In this document: in pieces, positions 24,855-34,755 of the stretch | How positions within the stretch are numbered: the first letter of the stretch is position 1 | Layout of the letters: every line of letters begins with the position of its first letter | Assembly (NCBI GenBank): GCA_949128115.1 | Contig: OX421967.1 | Coordinates: 7,306,070-7,370,069 of the forward strand | Source: Anaspis maculata | Taxonomy: Eukaryota; Arthropoda; Insecta; Coleoptera; Scraptiidae | DNA: 64,000 nucleotides | Direction: 5' to 3' | Position numbers and translations under genes: made by a program | Notes under the pieces: generated by a model | What the model saw: the letters and a program-made list of their open reading frames with translations, nothing else | Told to the model about the DNA's origin: nothing | The model's database searches: none

Positions 24855-25372
24855 TGTTACGATATCTCGCGTACGGGTTCGAATATAATTGAGACGATCG
24901 ATTTTAAACACACACTGTTTATTTCTGCGTACTATACAATGAATACACGCCAACAATTATCTACTTGAATTATCGCTGTGATTATCGCTCGCTTATCAGC
25001 TCGCTGTCTCTTCCAATTCAATACTGCCCTGAGCTGCCGGCTGATGCCTTACATAAGGCCTCCGAATAGTGTTCCCGAACCTTCTGTCTACTTCCAGCAA
25101 ATTTCATAGTAGCCAGGCATATGCGGTTTCTAGACCATTCCTGAATAATCATACACATTACCCGTATAATTCTGCCGGGTCCTGGAACGGCGCCTCCGCC
25201 AAAATGGACAGATGTGCCCTGATCAGACATTGAAGTCTCCATTCAGTTTCACGTACACGAACGCTTTGGAATGCACCAGATCGTTCCACACTTCTACACT
25301 GCGATCTAATGGATGGAACAATCCCGAATGATCGAGTGTTTACCAATATGTACGGGATCGCCGCTCGTAACA
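24855..25372 (-). mobile_element. Solo LTR of a gypsy-type retrotransposon, 518 bp
   Basis: The segment begins TGTTACGATATC and ends GCTCGTAACA, the TG..CA ends with short inverted termini expected of an LTR, and is flanked by a perfect 4-bp duplication ATAT (24851-24854 and 25373-25376), the usual size for Ty3/gypsy integration. No internal region adjoins it, so it is a solo LTR left by LTR-LTR recombination. On the minus strand an AAATAAA signal falls near the far end (about 24920), which suggests minus orientation; that part is inference. Confidence 0.85.
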
Positions 25373-25376
25373 ATAT

Positions 25377-25520
25377 CTTTAGTTATCTTGTAAAAGTCCT
25401 CACAAATTTCTAGAAATTCTTCAAAAATTTCATGGAAATCTGTAGGAATCCCTGAAAATGTGACACAAATCTTTATGATTCCTAGAAATCCTGCAGAAAT
25501 AATTAAAGAATCCATAGAAA
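25377..25520. repeat. GAAATC-rich tract, segment 3
   Basis: Continuation of the degenerate tract (TCCTCACAAATTTCTAG, TTCCTAGAAATCCTG) between the solo LTR and the next foldback. Confidence 0.72.
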
Positions 25521-27852
25521 GGACCCCGCACGTTTTCTATGAAAAAGTGGTTTTGGTGAATTTAGCTAAATTTTTTATATGTTGTAGATCTTGATTCAAG
25601 AAATAGATTTCTGAAAAATTGGACCCCCCCTATGAACAGTTTTTCCCCTACACCCCTAATAAGGCCAAAATTAGGAATAGTCTCAAATTTTTTGAAATTC
25701 ATGAAACTGGTTCGAATCAACCTCGTGATCATGGGAAAAATAATTCAAAAAATCCAAGTTGTGAATTGGGGTAGTTATCAAGGGGGTTGGGGGGTCGAAA
25801 TTGAGGAAATAAATTGAAATTCCGAATTTTTTTATTCTTATAAAATCTAAACAGAATAATAATCGAGAAAAATTTTGGAAAATCTAAATATCAAAATCAA
25901 GGGAACGGAGTAACATTCCATTACTTGTGATTCCCGTTATTGGGAAAATAATTCAAAAAAATCTGAACCAATGAATTCTGGTGTTATTGAGGAACTAGAG
26001 GGTCGAAATCAAGACAATAATGAAATTCTGGACCCTACAGTTCATCTAGAAATTGATCTGGGTGAATGACAAAACGATAATAAAACCAATCTGCATAAGG
26101 ATTCTCGACCATCTCTTTTACCATCCACCATAATAACTGCCTTCAACCATGTCCTAGTTAGTCCAAATAAAAATTTGTCTCAAGCATTTTAAAATTCATG
26201 AAACTGGCTCAAATTAAGTTGAAGAATAAAAAATATAAGTTGTGAATTGAAGTGATTACCGAGGGGGCGGGGGTCGAAATCGAGTGAAGGAATTTGCATT
26301 CCAGAAAAAGGGTGATGGAGAAATAATTTGAAAAAATCTGAATCAATAAATTGAAATGGTTACCTACTGAGGGGACAGTGGTCAAAATCTAGAAAAAGGA
26401 AGAAATTCCAAAACTTCAAATTCATATATAGGGTCTTTCAATAAGAGTGATAGAACTTCAAACTGGAATTGAACAAATTATGTCGGGGTTAACGATATCT
26501 AATTGACTCTATGTGAAAGAACAGTTTTTAACATTATGTGTAGAAAATAACATCTGGTAAATGGCCTTCTCGACTTTGTCTAACGGCGTGCAGACGGGAA
26601 GTCCAATTTGTAATAACTTTCTGGCAGATATCGGGCTATATTTCAGTGATTACACGCACAATATTGTCCCTCAGGGCTTCAATGGTATCAGGCTTGTTCT
26701 TGTATACCATCAGGGACTTCCCTTACCCCCACAGAAAAAAATCGAGGGACGTAATATCGCAAGATCTCGCTGGTCAATTGAAATCGCCGTTCCGCGAAAT
26801 TGTGCTTCCTTGGAAGTTTTCGCCCAACAGGTCCCAAAGTTTTTCCTGCTGTGTGGCACGCAGCCCCGTCTTGTTGAAACAAGATGATTTTGTTATCTTC
26901 TGTTTGTATATTATACTGAGTATTCATGTCAAAAAATGACAGTCAAATCTTATCAAAGTTCTACCACCCTTATTGAAAGACCCTTTAGAGAACTGAAAAT
27001 TCAGATTTAAAAAATTGAGCCTAACTTCCAATATCGATCTATTTTTGAAATCCCATTAAATCAACCAATGACCAAAAGCAGGATTTATGTCTATTTAAAA
27101 AAAGATAGACCAGTCAATTTTTTTTTGACACAAGTTATATGATGGACAGCACACAGAACCGTGGAGAGCTTCTCGAAAACTAATTAATAATGCTGTTGCA
27201 AGTCTCGATTGACTCAGTCCTTATTCACATTGGTTGTATTATCATTTTGAATCCGCCCAGAGCTTTCTAGATAAACTGGAAGTTCCAGAACTCCACTGTT
27301 TTCTCAATTTCGACCCTCTACTCCCTCAACAACACCCGAATTCGTTGGTTCAGATTTTTTTGAGCAATTTCCCCATTGCTTGTAAAATCATATACATATT
27401 ATGGGAACCGCAAATTCCGGAATTTCACTGCGTTTTCTTGATTTCGACCCCCATCCCCCTATAGAATAACCCCCAATCAATTGATTCAGATTTTCCAAAA
27501 TTATTTCTCGATTGTTATTCTGTTCAGATTATATAAGAATAAAAAAAATCGGAATTTTAATTTATTTTTTCAATTTCGACCCCCAACCCCCTTGATAACT
27601 ACCCCAATTCACAACTTGGATTTTTTTAAATATTTTTCCCATGATCACGAGCTTGATTTGAACCAGTTTCATGAATTTCAAACAATTTGAGACTATTCCT
27701 AATTTTGGCCTTATTAGGGGTGTAGGGGAAAAACTGTTCATAGGAGGGGTCCAATTTTTCAGGAATATATTTCTTGAATCAAGATCTACAACATATAAAA
27801 AATTTAGCCAAATTCACCAAAACCACTTTTTCATAGAAAACGTGCGGGGTCC
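25521..27852. mobile_element. Foldback element, 2.33 kb, with nested insertion
   Basis: The left end GGACCCCGCACGTTTTC is mirrored exactly at 27836-27852, and long arms pair through 25521-26425 and 26990-27852. Each arm contains several degenerate copies of a segment centred on GGGGGTCGAAAT (left: near 25795, 26010, 26270). No convincing target duplication is seen. The loop holds a separate mariner-like derivative (26431-26983). Confidence 0.85.
26430..26984 (-). mobile_element. Mariner-like derivative with transposase C-terminal fossil
   Basis: Inverted ends AGGGTCTTTCAATAAG (26430) and CTTATTGAAAGACCCT (ending 26984) bound about 555 bp. On the minus strand, from about 26890, ILFQQDGAACHTA contains the second catalytic aspartate of a mariner-type DDE transposase. 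After a frameshift near 26810 the third-acid region follows as PARSCDITSLDFFLWG (with a stop just before it), then KNKPDTIEALRDNI. The N-terminal DNA-binding half is absent. It is an internally deleted, inactive copy nested inside a foldback element. TA flanks are not clear. Confidence 0.85.
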
Positions 27853-28325
27853 ATTTTCAAAAAATTACAACAAACTCTTGTAGAAATTTTTGGAGATCTT
27901 TGGAAATCCATTAGAAATTTCCCAAACCTCATGGCAATTCTTGTAAATCGTTGGGATTTTTTTTAAATTTCTTACGAATCGTTGTAAATCTCTAGATATC
28001 CCGTAGAAATCCTTGAAAATCCCTGAAAACTTTTGGAGATTTCGTAGAAATATCTAGAAATTCCATAAAATTCTATAGAATCTTAAGAACTGCTTATGAA
28101 TTCTCAGAAATTGTTGTGAATTTCACAAAAGCTTTTTTGTAATCCCTAGGAACTGTAGGGATATCAAGGGATCCCTACTATCTTGGAAAACATTGATAAT
28201 CTTGGAAATTCCTAGAATTGTCGTCGAAATCCCTGAAAATTTCTTAGAAAATTACTCAGAAATCCTCAAAAATACGCAGAGATCTTGTGAATTTTTTTAT
28301 GAAAATTCCGTAGAAGTCTTCGAGC
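27853..28325. repeat. GAAATC-rich tract, segment 4
   Basis: Degenerate words of the same tract (CCGTAGAAATCCTTG, TCTCAGAAATTGTTG) running up to the start of the next unique island. Confidence 0.75.
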
Positions 28326-29265
28326 TAGAATACTCTATTGGATTTTCACGGCGTAATTGTTTCACCTGGAGCTCGACTCGGACTCAGAAAGCCACGGAGA
28401 TGCTTCCCACAAAAATTGAATAATACTGAATTTTACATTTTAGCTGATCTGTATTCTCACAAACCCTCACTTTATTGGGATCTGTGAACACTGGACAGAG
28501 TTGAAGCAACTTCAGCTCTCGAGTAAAATCTCTGCCTAAAGCAGTTCGCTTAAAAATCACCTGTAAATATTGCATACCAGTTTTTTCAACAGCGCTTTCG
28601 CTTCGCACGCAGACGTCTTGATCCTGATGGAAATCTTGCAGGGTGAGCTTTCGCTAAAATTGAGGGCGGATGCGGATTTTTAATACTTTCGGACCTGGCG
28701 CGCCCGTGTGATTGCCCGAATTTTTCATTAGGACATTGCCGGGTGGACTTTTTACGACTTTTACCACCTTACTGCTGCGCCCGCTCACGCTGCTCCCTCT
28801 TTTCCTTATGTTCCCTTCGAGCGCGCCTCATCCAACGTCAAAATGAATTCCTCAGGTGTTTTAGTGACGGCAAGCTTTACGGCCGCCCGAAGGCAATATC
28901 CGACGCCGTCACTGACTTTCTGAATCACCACCACCATCACCGGCCTTCGTATTCCTCCGTTCCTTTCCTTCCGCACCCTTAAAAGTTGTTCTTTCATCGC
29001 ACCTCGAGGGATCGTTCTCACCTAAGTGACCCGTCGCCGGAAGATAAAGCGCTCGCGTCACTCAATAACCAAGATATTGCTCTTGAACTGTTCTGCGAAC
29101 TGGTTGCACGCGTGAGTCGTTTCTTTCTAATCCTGGGAACTGCTGCCGACTTCAAGTGACGTGGAAAATTCTTATGCAAATCCTCCTTCACTAAGCAGCG
29201 TAACCAGCCCCTCTTTTCATAAGTTTCCGTTTTCTTTCAGTTGAAGGAAATTTTGTATTTTTACC
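28326..29265. other. Non-repetitive island
   Basis: About 940 bp of mixed, locally GC-rich sequence. An open frame at 28743-28982 contains a five-histidine run encoded by CAC/CAT triplets but has no domain, and the opposite strand is open as well, so neither is called. No RNA gene was recognised. Confidence 0.45.
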
Positions 29266-29409
29266 CCCTTATAACTTTCACGGGCCTCAAAACTGATTTC
29301 ACTTGATTAGTGTCAAAAGGTATGGTTTTTTAATCAAGACACACAAAAATGCGACAGCGTCGAAAATTTTCAATCTCATTGTTCAACACAATTACAATGA
29401 AAAATAAAA

Positions 29410-29625
29410 TTACTTGAAGGGCATTTCCTCGCTCTTGAGCCTCGTTAGCTCCATTTCACGATCCAAAATCCTTCTTTGGAGCAAATACCACACGTTCTCT
29501 ATGGGACTAAGATCCAACGAAAGCGCTGGCCATTCCCTTCTGATGATGTTTCTTGTTGAAAAAACTTATTCACTATGTGTTCACGATGCGGTCTTGCATT
29601 ATTGTTCGTATACACAATTTGCTCA
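29410..29625 (-). pseudogene. Tc1-type transposase C-terminal fragment
   Basis: The minus strand reads NARPHRE (about 29585-29605), then in another frame REWPALSLDLSPIENVW (about 29490-29540) and LLQRRIL. This is the classic Tc1 order DNARPH ... WPAxSPDLNPIENxW ... L, which carries the second aspartate and final glutamate of the DD34E catalytic triad. Here the first D of DNARPH is already lost and a frameshift separates the two motifs. The upstream HTH half is not found. The fragment lies between a unique island and another GAAATC segment. Confidence 0.85.
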
Positions 29626-29639
29626 CCTATTTAATGGTC

Positions 29640-29757
29640 CTCAAAAATCCCTAGGACCCCGTAAAATTCTCTGTAGATCCCTAGAAATTTTGTAGGAATC
29701 TTCAGAAATCCTCACAAATTCCGTATAAAAATTCAGAAACCTCTAAAAATCCATAAC
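29640..29757. repeat. GAAATC-rich tract, segment 5
   Basis: A short stretch of the tract (CCCTAGAAATTTTGTAG, AATCCTCACAAATTCCG), close to the wording at 22680-22750. Confidence 0.7.
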
Positions 29758-31221
29758 GACGCGCAGATACTTCATCGTACGCAGTCCAGTTTATCGGAAC
29801 TTTATATGAGGAGTCCGACTGAAGCAAAGGAGAGGGCGGAAAGAGAAGGGTTGAAAAATGGCGAAAAGGGGCACACCGCCGCCGCCGGTGCCCGCTTTCG
29901 GGGGAAGAGAGAAAAGAAGGGATGCGAAGGATTTTTGCTTTTATTTCGCGGCGCGGGTCATTCCGCCCCCGGAATTCATAATAGGTATGACCGCAAGCAA
30001 AAGGGTCGTTCGTTCGTTCGAGCGACAAAAGAATTATAGGGAAAGAGACTAAAGGGTGGCCGGACTTTTAATAATTCCTACCGGGCGAGACATTATCTCT
30101 CTTTGCCTTTAGCCGACCTCTCCTACATCCCAGGCACAGTCGTTTGCATTTTGCCGATTCGAACACACACATACATTTCCCTCGTTCCTATTATCCACCC
30201 TCTCCGGAGGTATATTATCTCCTTTTATTCCCGGCCATATCCTGGTTTGGTATGTTATCACTTTTAGCTTGCTCCCAGACTGCACGATATAGACTAATCG
30301 GGATAGGTACTTGCTGAACCCACAAAATATTTCTACTAAAGTATGTTCACTCGTACCGTGATGCTAGTCGGCTGTGAGATTTTGTTTTTGAATTTCCAAA
30401 TCTGGAATAATTATAGAAGATCCCCAAAACTTTGCGGTTGGCTGCTCTGGCTTAATTTAGCGTTCGTCGTTCGGACCACTTTGGAAACACATTTTTCACG
30501 AATTTCCTCTGCAGATAGACGGAACATTTTTGCGGGACGTGATGTCTGACGCTTTTTACCATTTTATTGGAAAATGTAGTAATTTTTCGACCTGTTTTCA
30601 ATTTTTGCCGATGAACAAACAAATCAAAGCAGCTTTGACATTTGACAGGTGTCAAAAATATTTCTAACCTCTCGAAGCCGGTTCAACTTTGGGTTGATTC
30701 AAAAAAGGGTCCAATCATCAATCCTTTTACCTCTTGCAGTCGAAAAAGCACGCCGAAGCATGAAGAACTATTGGCAAGACAAAGAACACTTCAGCAGGCC
30801 GGCTGTTGCGGCAGGATTTACGTGTAAAAAGTTAATTGAACCGAATGTCAAAAAACCTAGCCGCTCAAAGTTGCGTATTGGACCAAAATTCATGTTAGTA
30901 CCTTCAGTTTGCAATTTGCTTCCGTTTTGGAGCTTCGCGGGACAAGTTTTTGTCGGCCTTGAATGACCGCCGTCAAGACAACTTACATTGAAGACGGCCC
31001 CGTAGGGTTCTGGTGTCTAAATGACGGTTAATACAGCTATGCGCCCCTCTAGTTGCATTTCCACGTATGACAAGGTCAGTTTTCCAAGATTTTGATATCA
31101 ATTTGACGAGAAATATAACTTCACTTCTAGAGAAGTCAGTTTCACACCAGGTAAAAGCCTACACTGCTGAAGTAGAAAATTTGCCCAGCCAACTAGAGTC
31201 ACAGTACAAGTGAACCTACTA
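29758..31221. other. Non-repetitive island with two unrecognised open frames
   Basis: GC-rich at 29760-30120, then ordinary. Two open frames of about 70-105 codons, 30452-30655 (minus) and 30649-30966 (plus), lack any motif I can name. The TTTGACATTTGACAGGTGTC wording near 30637 is reminiscent of Tc1/mariner flanks in this window, so a decayed transposon is possible at 30340-30970. No confident call is made. Confidence 0.4.
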
Positions 31222-31399
31222 TAGTACTGCCAACCGAATCGGTTTTGAAAGTCCGGCGCCGAAAATCGGCTCCGAAAACGGCGGTCTCAATGCTGAAAAC
31301 CGGCTTTCAGAGCCGGCTTTTGGAGTTGGGATTCGAAGCCGGCTTTCGATACCGGTTTTTGTAGCCGATTTTTTCAACACCGGTTTAACCAAAACCGGT

Positions 31400-34300
31400 A
31401 TTCGAACTTCAAGGTTCAAGTCAAAATGTCGAGATAAAAGTCGAAGCTTTTTTTTGTTCAAAGTCGTACTTATCGTGATTGAAGTCTGAATTTCGTATTT
31501 GAAGCCGGATTTTCTCGTGTTTGAGGGAGGCATGTTAATATGAAAGTCGAAGTTCTCCGTGTTAAAGTCGAAATTTTGTTGTTGAAGTCAGAAGATCGAT
31601 ATAGAGATCGGAACTTTTCTTGTAGTCAAAATTTCAAGATAGAAGTCGGATTTTTCTGCGGTTTGGAATCGAAATTTTGGAATAAAAGTCAACATTTTTG
31701 TGTTGAAGTCGGAATTTCATGGTCCAAGTTGAAAATTTCGAGCTGAAAGTCGAATTTGTGGTCGACACGTCGATATGAGAATCGAACTTTTCCGTAATAA
31801 TAGTCGAAATTTCAAGATAAAAGTCAAAGCTTTTTGCGTTTGAAGTCGACGTTTTGAGAAAGCCAAAGTTTTCGTGTTGAAGTCCAAATTTCGTGGTTGA
31901 AGTCGGAATGTCAAGGTGAGAATCGAAGCTTTTCTTTTTAGAAGTCACAGCCTTTCGTGTTTGGAGTCTGAATTTTGTTTCTTGAAAGTCGAAGTTTTCC
32001 GTGTTATAAATCACAATTCAAGATAATCGACTTTTATTTACGTATTTGAAGCCGGAAGTTTTGTGTTTGAAGTCATTTATTTCCGTGTATGGAATCGACA
32101 TGTCAATATGAAAGTTGAAGTTTTCCTTGTTTGAAGTCGAAGTTTCGTTGTTGAAGTCAGAAGATCGATATACAAATCGAAGCTTTTGTTGTAGTCGAAA
32201 TTTCAAGATGAAAGTCGGATCTTTTTGCGTTTGAAATCGAAATTTTGGGATTAAAGTCAACATTTTTGTGCTGAAGGCGGAATTTCATGGTCCAAGTTGA
32301 AAATTTCAAGCTAAAAGTCAAAGCTTTTCTTGTTCGAAGTCGCAGTTTTCGCGTTTGTGGTCGACACGTCGATATGAGAATCGAACTTCTCCGTAATAAT
32401 AGTCGAAATTTCAAGATAAAAGTCAAAGCTTTTTGCGTTTGAAGTCGACGTTTTGAGAAAAAGTCAAGTTTCCGTGTTGAAGTCCAAATTTCGTGGTTGA
32501 AGTCAGAATGTCAAGGTGAAAATCGAAGCTTTTCTTGTTAGAAGTCGCAGGCTTTCGTGTTTGAAGTCTGAATTTCGTTTCTTGAAAGTCGAAGCTTTCC
32601 GTGTTATGAATCGAAATTTCGAGATAATCGACTTTTATTCATGTATTTAAAGCCGGAAGTTTTTGTGTTTAAGTCATTTATTTTCGTGTTTGGAATCGAC
32701 ATGTCGATATAAAAGTCGAAGTTTTCCGTGTTTGAAGTCGAAATTTCGTTGTTGAAGTCAGAAGATCGATATAGAAATCGAAATTTTAAAATAAAAGAAA
32801 AATATTTGTGTTGAAGTCGGAATGTCATGGTCCAAGTTAAAATTTTGAGCTAAAAGTTGAAGCTTCCCTTATTCGAAGTCGCAGTTTTAGTACTTGAAGT
32901 CCGAATTTCTTGCTTGAAGTCATCGTTTTCCGCGTTAAAAGTCGAAATTCCGAGATAAATGCCGAAGCTTTGTGCGTTCGAAGTCGACATTTTGAAATAA
33001 AGTCGAAGTTTCCGTGTTGAGTCGTATATTGTAGTTGAAGTCAGAATGTAGAGATTGAAGTTTTTCTAGTTTGAAATACCGTTGTTAACGTTTGAAGTCG
33101 ACATTTCGTAGTTGAAGTGGAATGTCAAAATAAAAGTAAGAGTTGTGCAGTTTTTCGTGTTCAAAGTCTGAATTTCACACTTCAAAGTCACAATTTCAAG
33201 ATAAAAATCTTGTTGGAAGTCAAAATCTGAATAAAAGCCGGAGCTTTTCGCGTCTGAAGTCTAGTCTTTCAACTGATGTTTTTTTTTGTGCTGAAGTCGA
33301 AATATTTTTGTTCAAGGAGATAAAAAAAAGAACAAAGCTTTTCTTGTTCAAAGTCGCAGTTTTCGTGTTTGAAGTCGATATGTCGACATGAAAATCTAGC
33401 TTTTCCGTATTGAAAGTCGAAATTTCGAGATAAAAGTCGAAGCTTTTTGCGGTTGAAGTCGACGTTTTGAGATAAAGTCAAAGTTTTCGTGTTGAAGTCA
33501 AAATTTCGTGCGGTTCAAGTCAGAATGTCAAGGGAAGAATCGGAGCTTTACTTGTTACAAGTCGCAGTCTTTCGTGTTTGAAGTCTGAATTTCGTTTCTT
33601 AAAAATCGAAGCTTTCCGTGTTATGAATCGAGATTTCAAGATGATCGACTTTTATTTACGTATGTAAAGCCGAAGGTTTTTGGGTTTGAAGTAATTTATT
33701 TCCGTGTTTGGAGTCGACACGTCGATATGAAAGTCGAAGTTTTCCGTGTTTGAAGTCGAAATTTCGTTGTTGAAGTCAGAAGATCGATATAAGAATCGAA
33801 ACTTTTCTTGTATTCGGAATTTCAAGATAAAAGTCGGATCTTTTTGCGTTTGAAATCGAAATTTAGAGATAAAAGTCAAATTTTTTGTGTTGAAGTCGGA
33901 ATTTCATGGTCCAAGTTGAAAATTTAAAGCTAAAAGTCGAAGCCTTTTTTCGTTCGAAGTCGCAGTTTTCGTGTTTGAAGTCGACACGTCGATATGAGAA
34001 TCGAACTTTTCTCTTTATTTGAAGCTGCGCAGGATTCTGTGTTTTAAGTCTGAATTTCACATTTTAAGCCGCAATTTCGAAATAAAAGTCTAGTTGAAAG
34101 TTGGAATCTTCAGATAAAAATCTTGATAAAAGTCGATATTTCGAGATAAAGTTCGAAATTTTTGTATTCAAAGCCGTCTCTGTTCGCGTTTGAAATCGGA
34201 ATTTTGAAATAAAAGTCAAAATGTCGGTGTTGAAGTCGAAGATCTGTGGTTGCAGTCTTAATGTCGAGATAAAAATCAAGGCTTTTCTCGTTTATAGTCG

Positions 34301-34755
34301 CAGTTTTCGTGGTTCATGTCTGAATTGCGGGTTTGAAGTCGACATGTCGCTACTAAAGTCAAAGTTCAAGGCGTTGAAGGCGAAGTTTTTTTAATTTGTG
34401 GTGAAGTCGAAATTTCGAGATAAAACTAAAAGTTTCTTGCGTCTGAAGTCGGAATTTTTAGATAAAATGAAAATATTGAAGAGTTCTCATAACTAAACCA
34501 AAATTTTGTGGTATAAGTCGGAGGTCGAGATAGAAATAGAAGTTTTTTTCGACTAAAGTCACCGTTCCACGTATTTGAAGTCTTATCTCGTGTTCAAAGT
34601 CGAAATTTCCAGATAAAAGTCGCAGTTTTTTGTGTTTAAATGTCGAAACTTCGAGATAGTTGTCGTACTTTCTTGTCTATGATTACAGTTAATGTGTTTG
34701 AAGTCGACATTTCGATATAAAGGTAGAAGTTTCCTTTTTGAAGTCGAAGTTCCTT
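31400..34755. repeat. GTCGAAATTTCGAGATAAAAG-type array (about 600-bp composite period)
   Basis: Degenerate 35-45-bp words on the theme GTCGAAATTTCGAGATAAAA, GTCGAAGCTTTT and CGTGTTTGAAGTCG. A distinctive phrase, GAAGTCAGAAGATCGATAT, recurs near 31584, 32152, 32752 and 33772, and TCGACACGTCGATATGAGAA near 31763 and 32364. Together they indicate a larger unit of roughly 600 bp with indels. Many frames stay open on the minus strand because the words lack certain stops; their translations are the same few words repeated. Confidence 0.85.

Noticed and set aside
26561..26887. Plus-strand open frame of 108 codons
   Set aside because: It is the antisense of the mariner transposase fossil, whose motifs lie on the minus strand.
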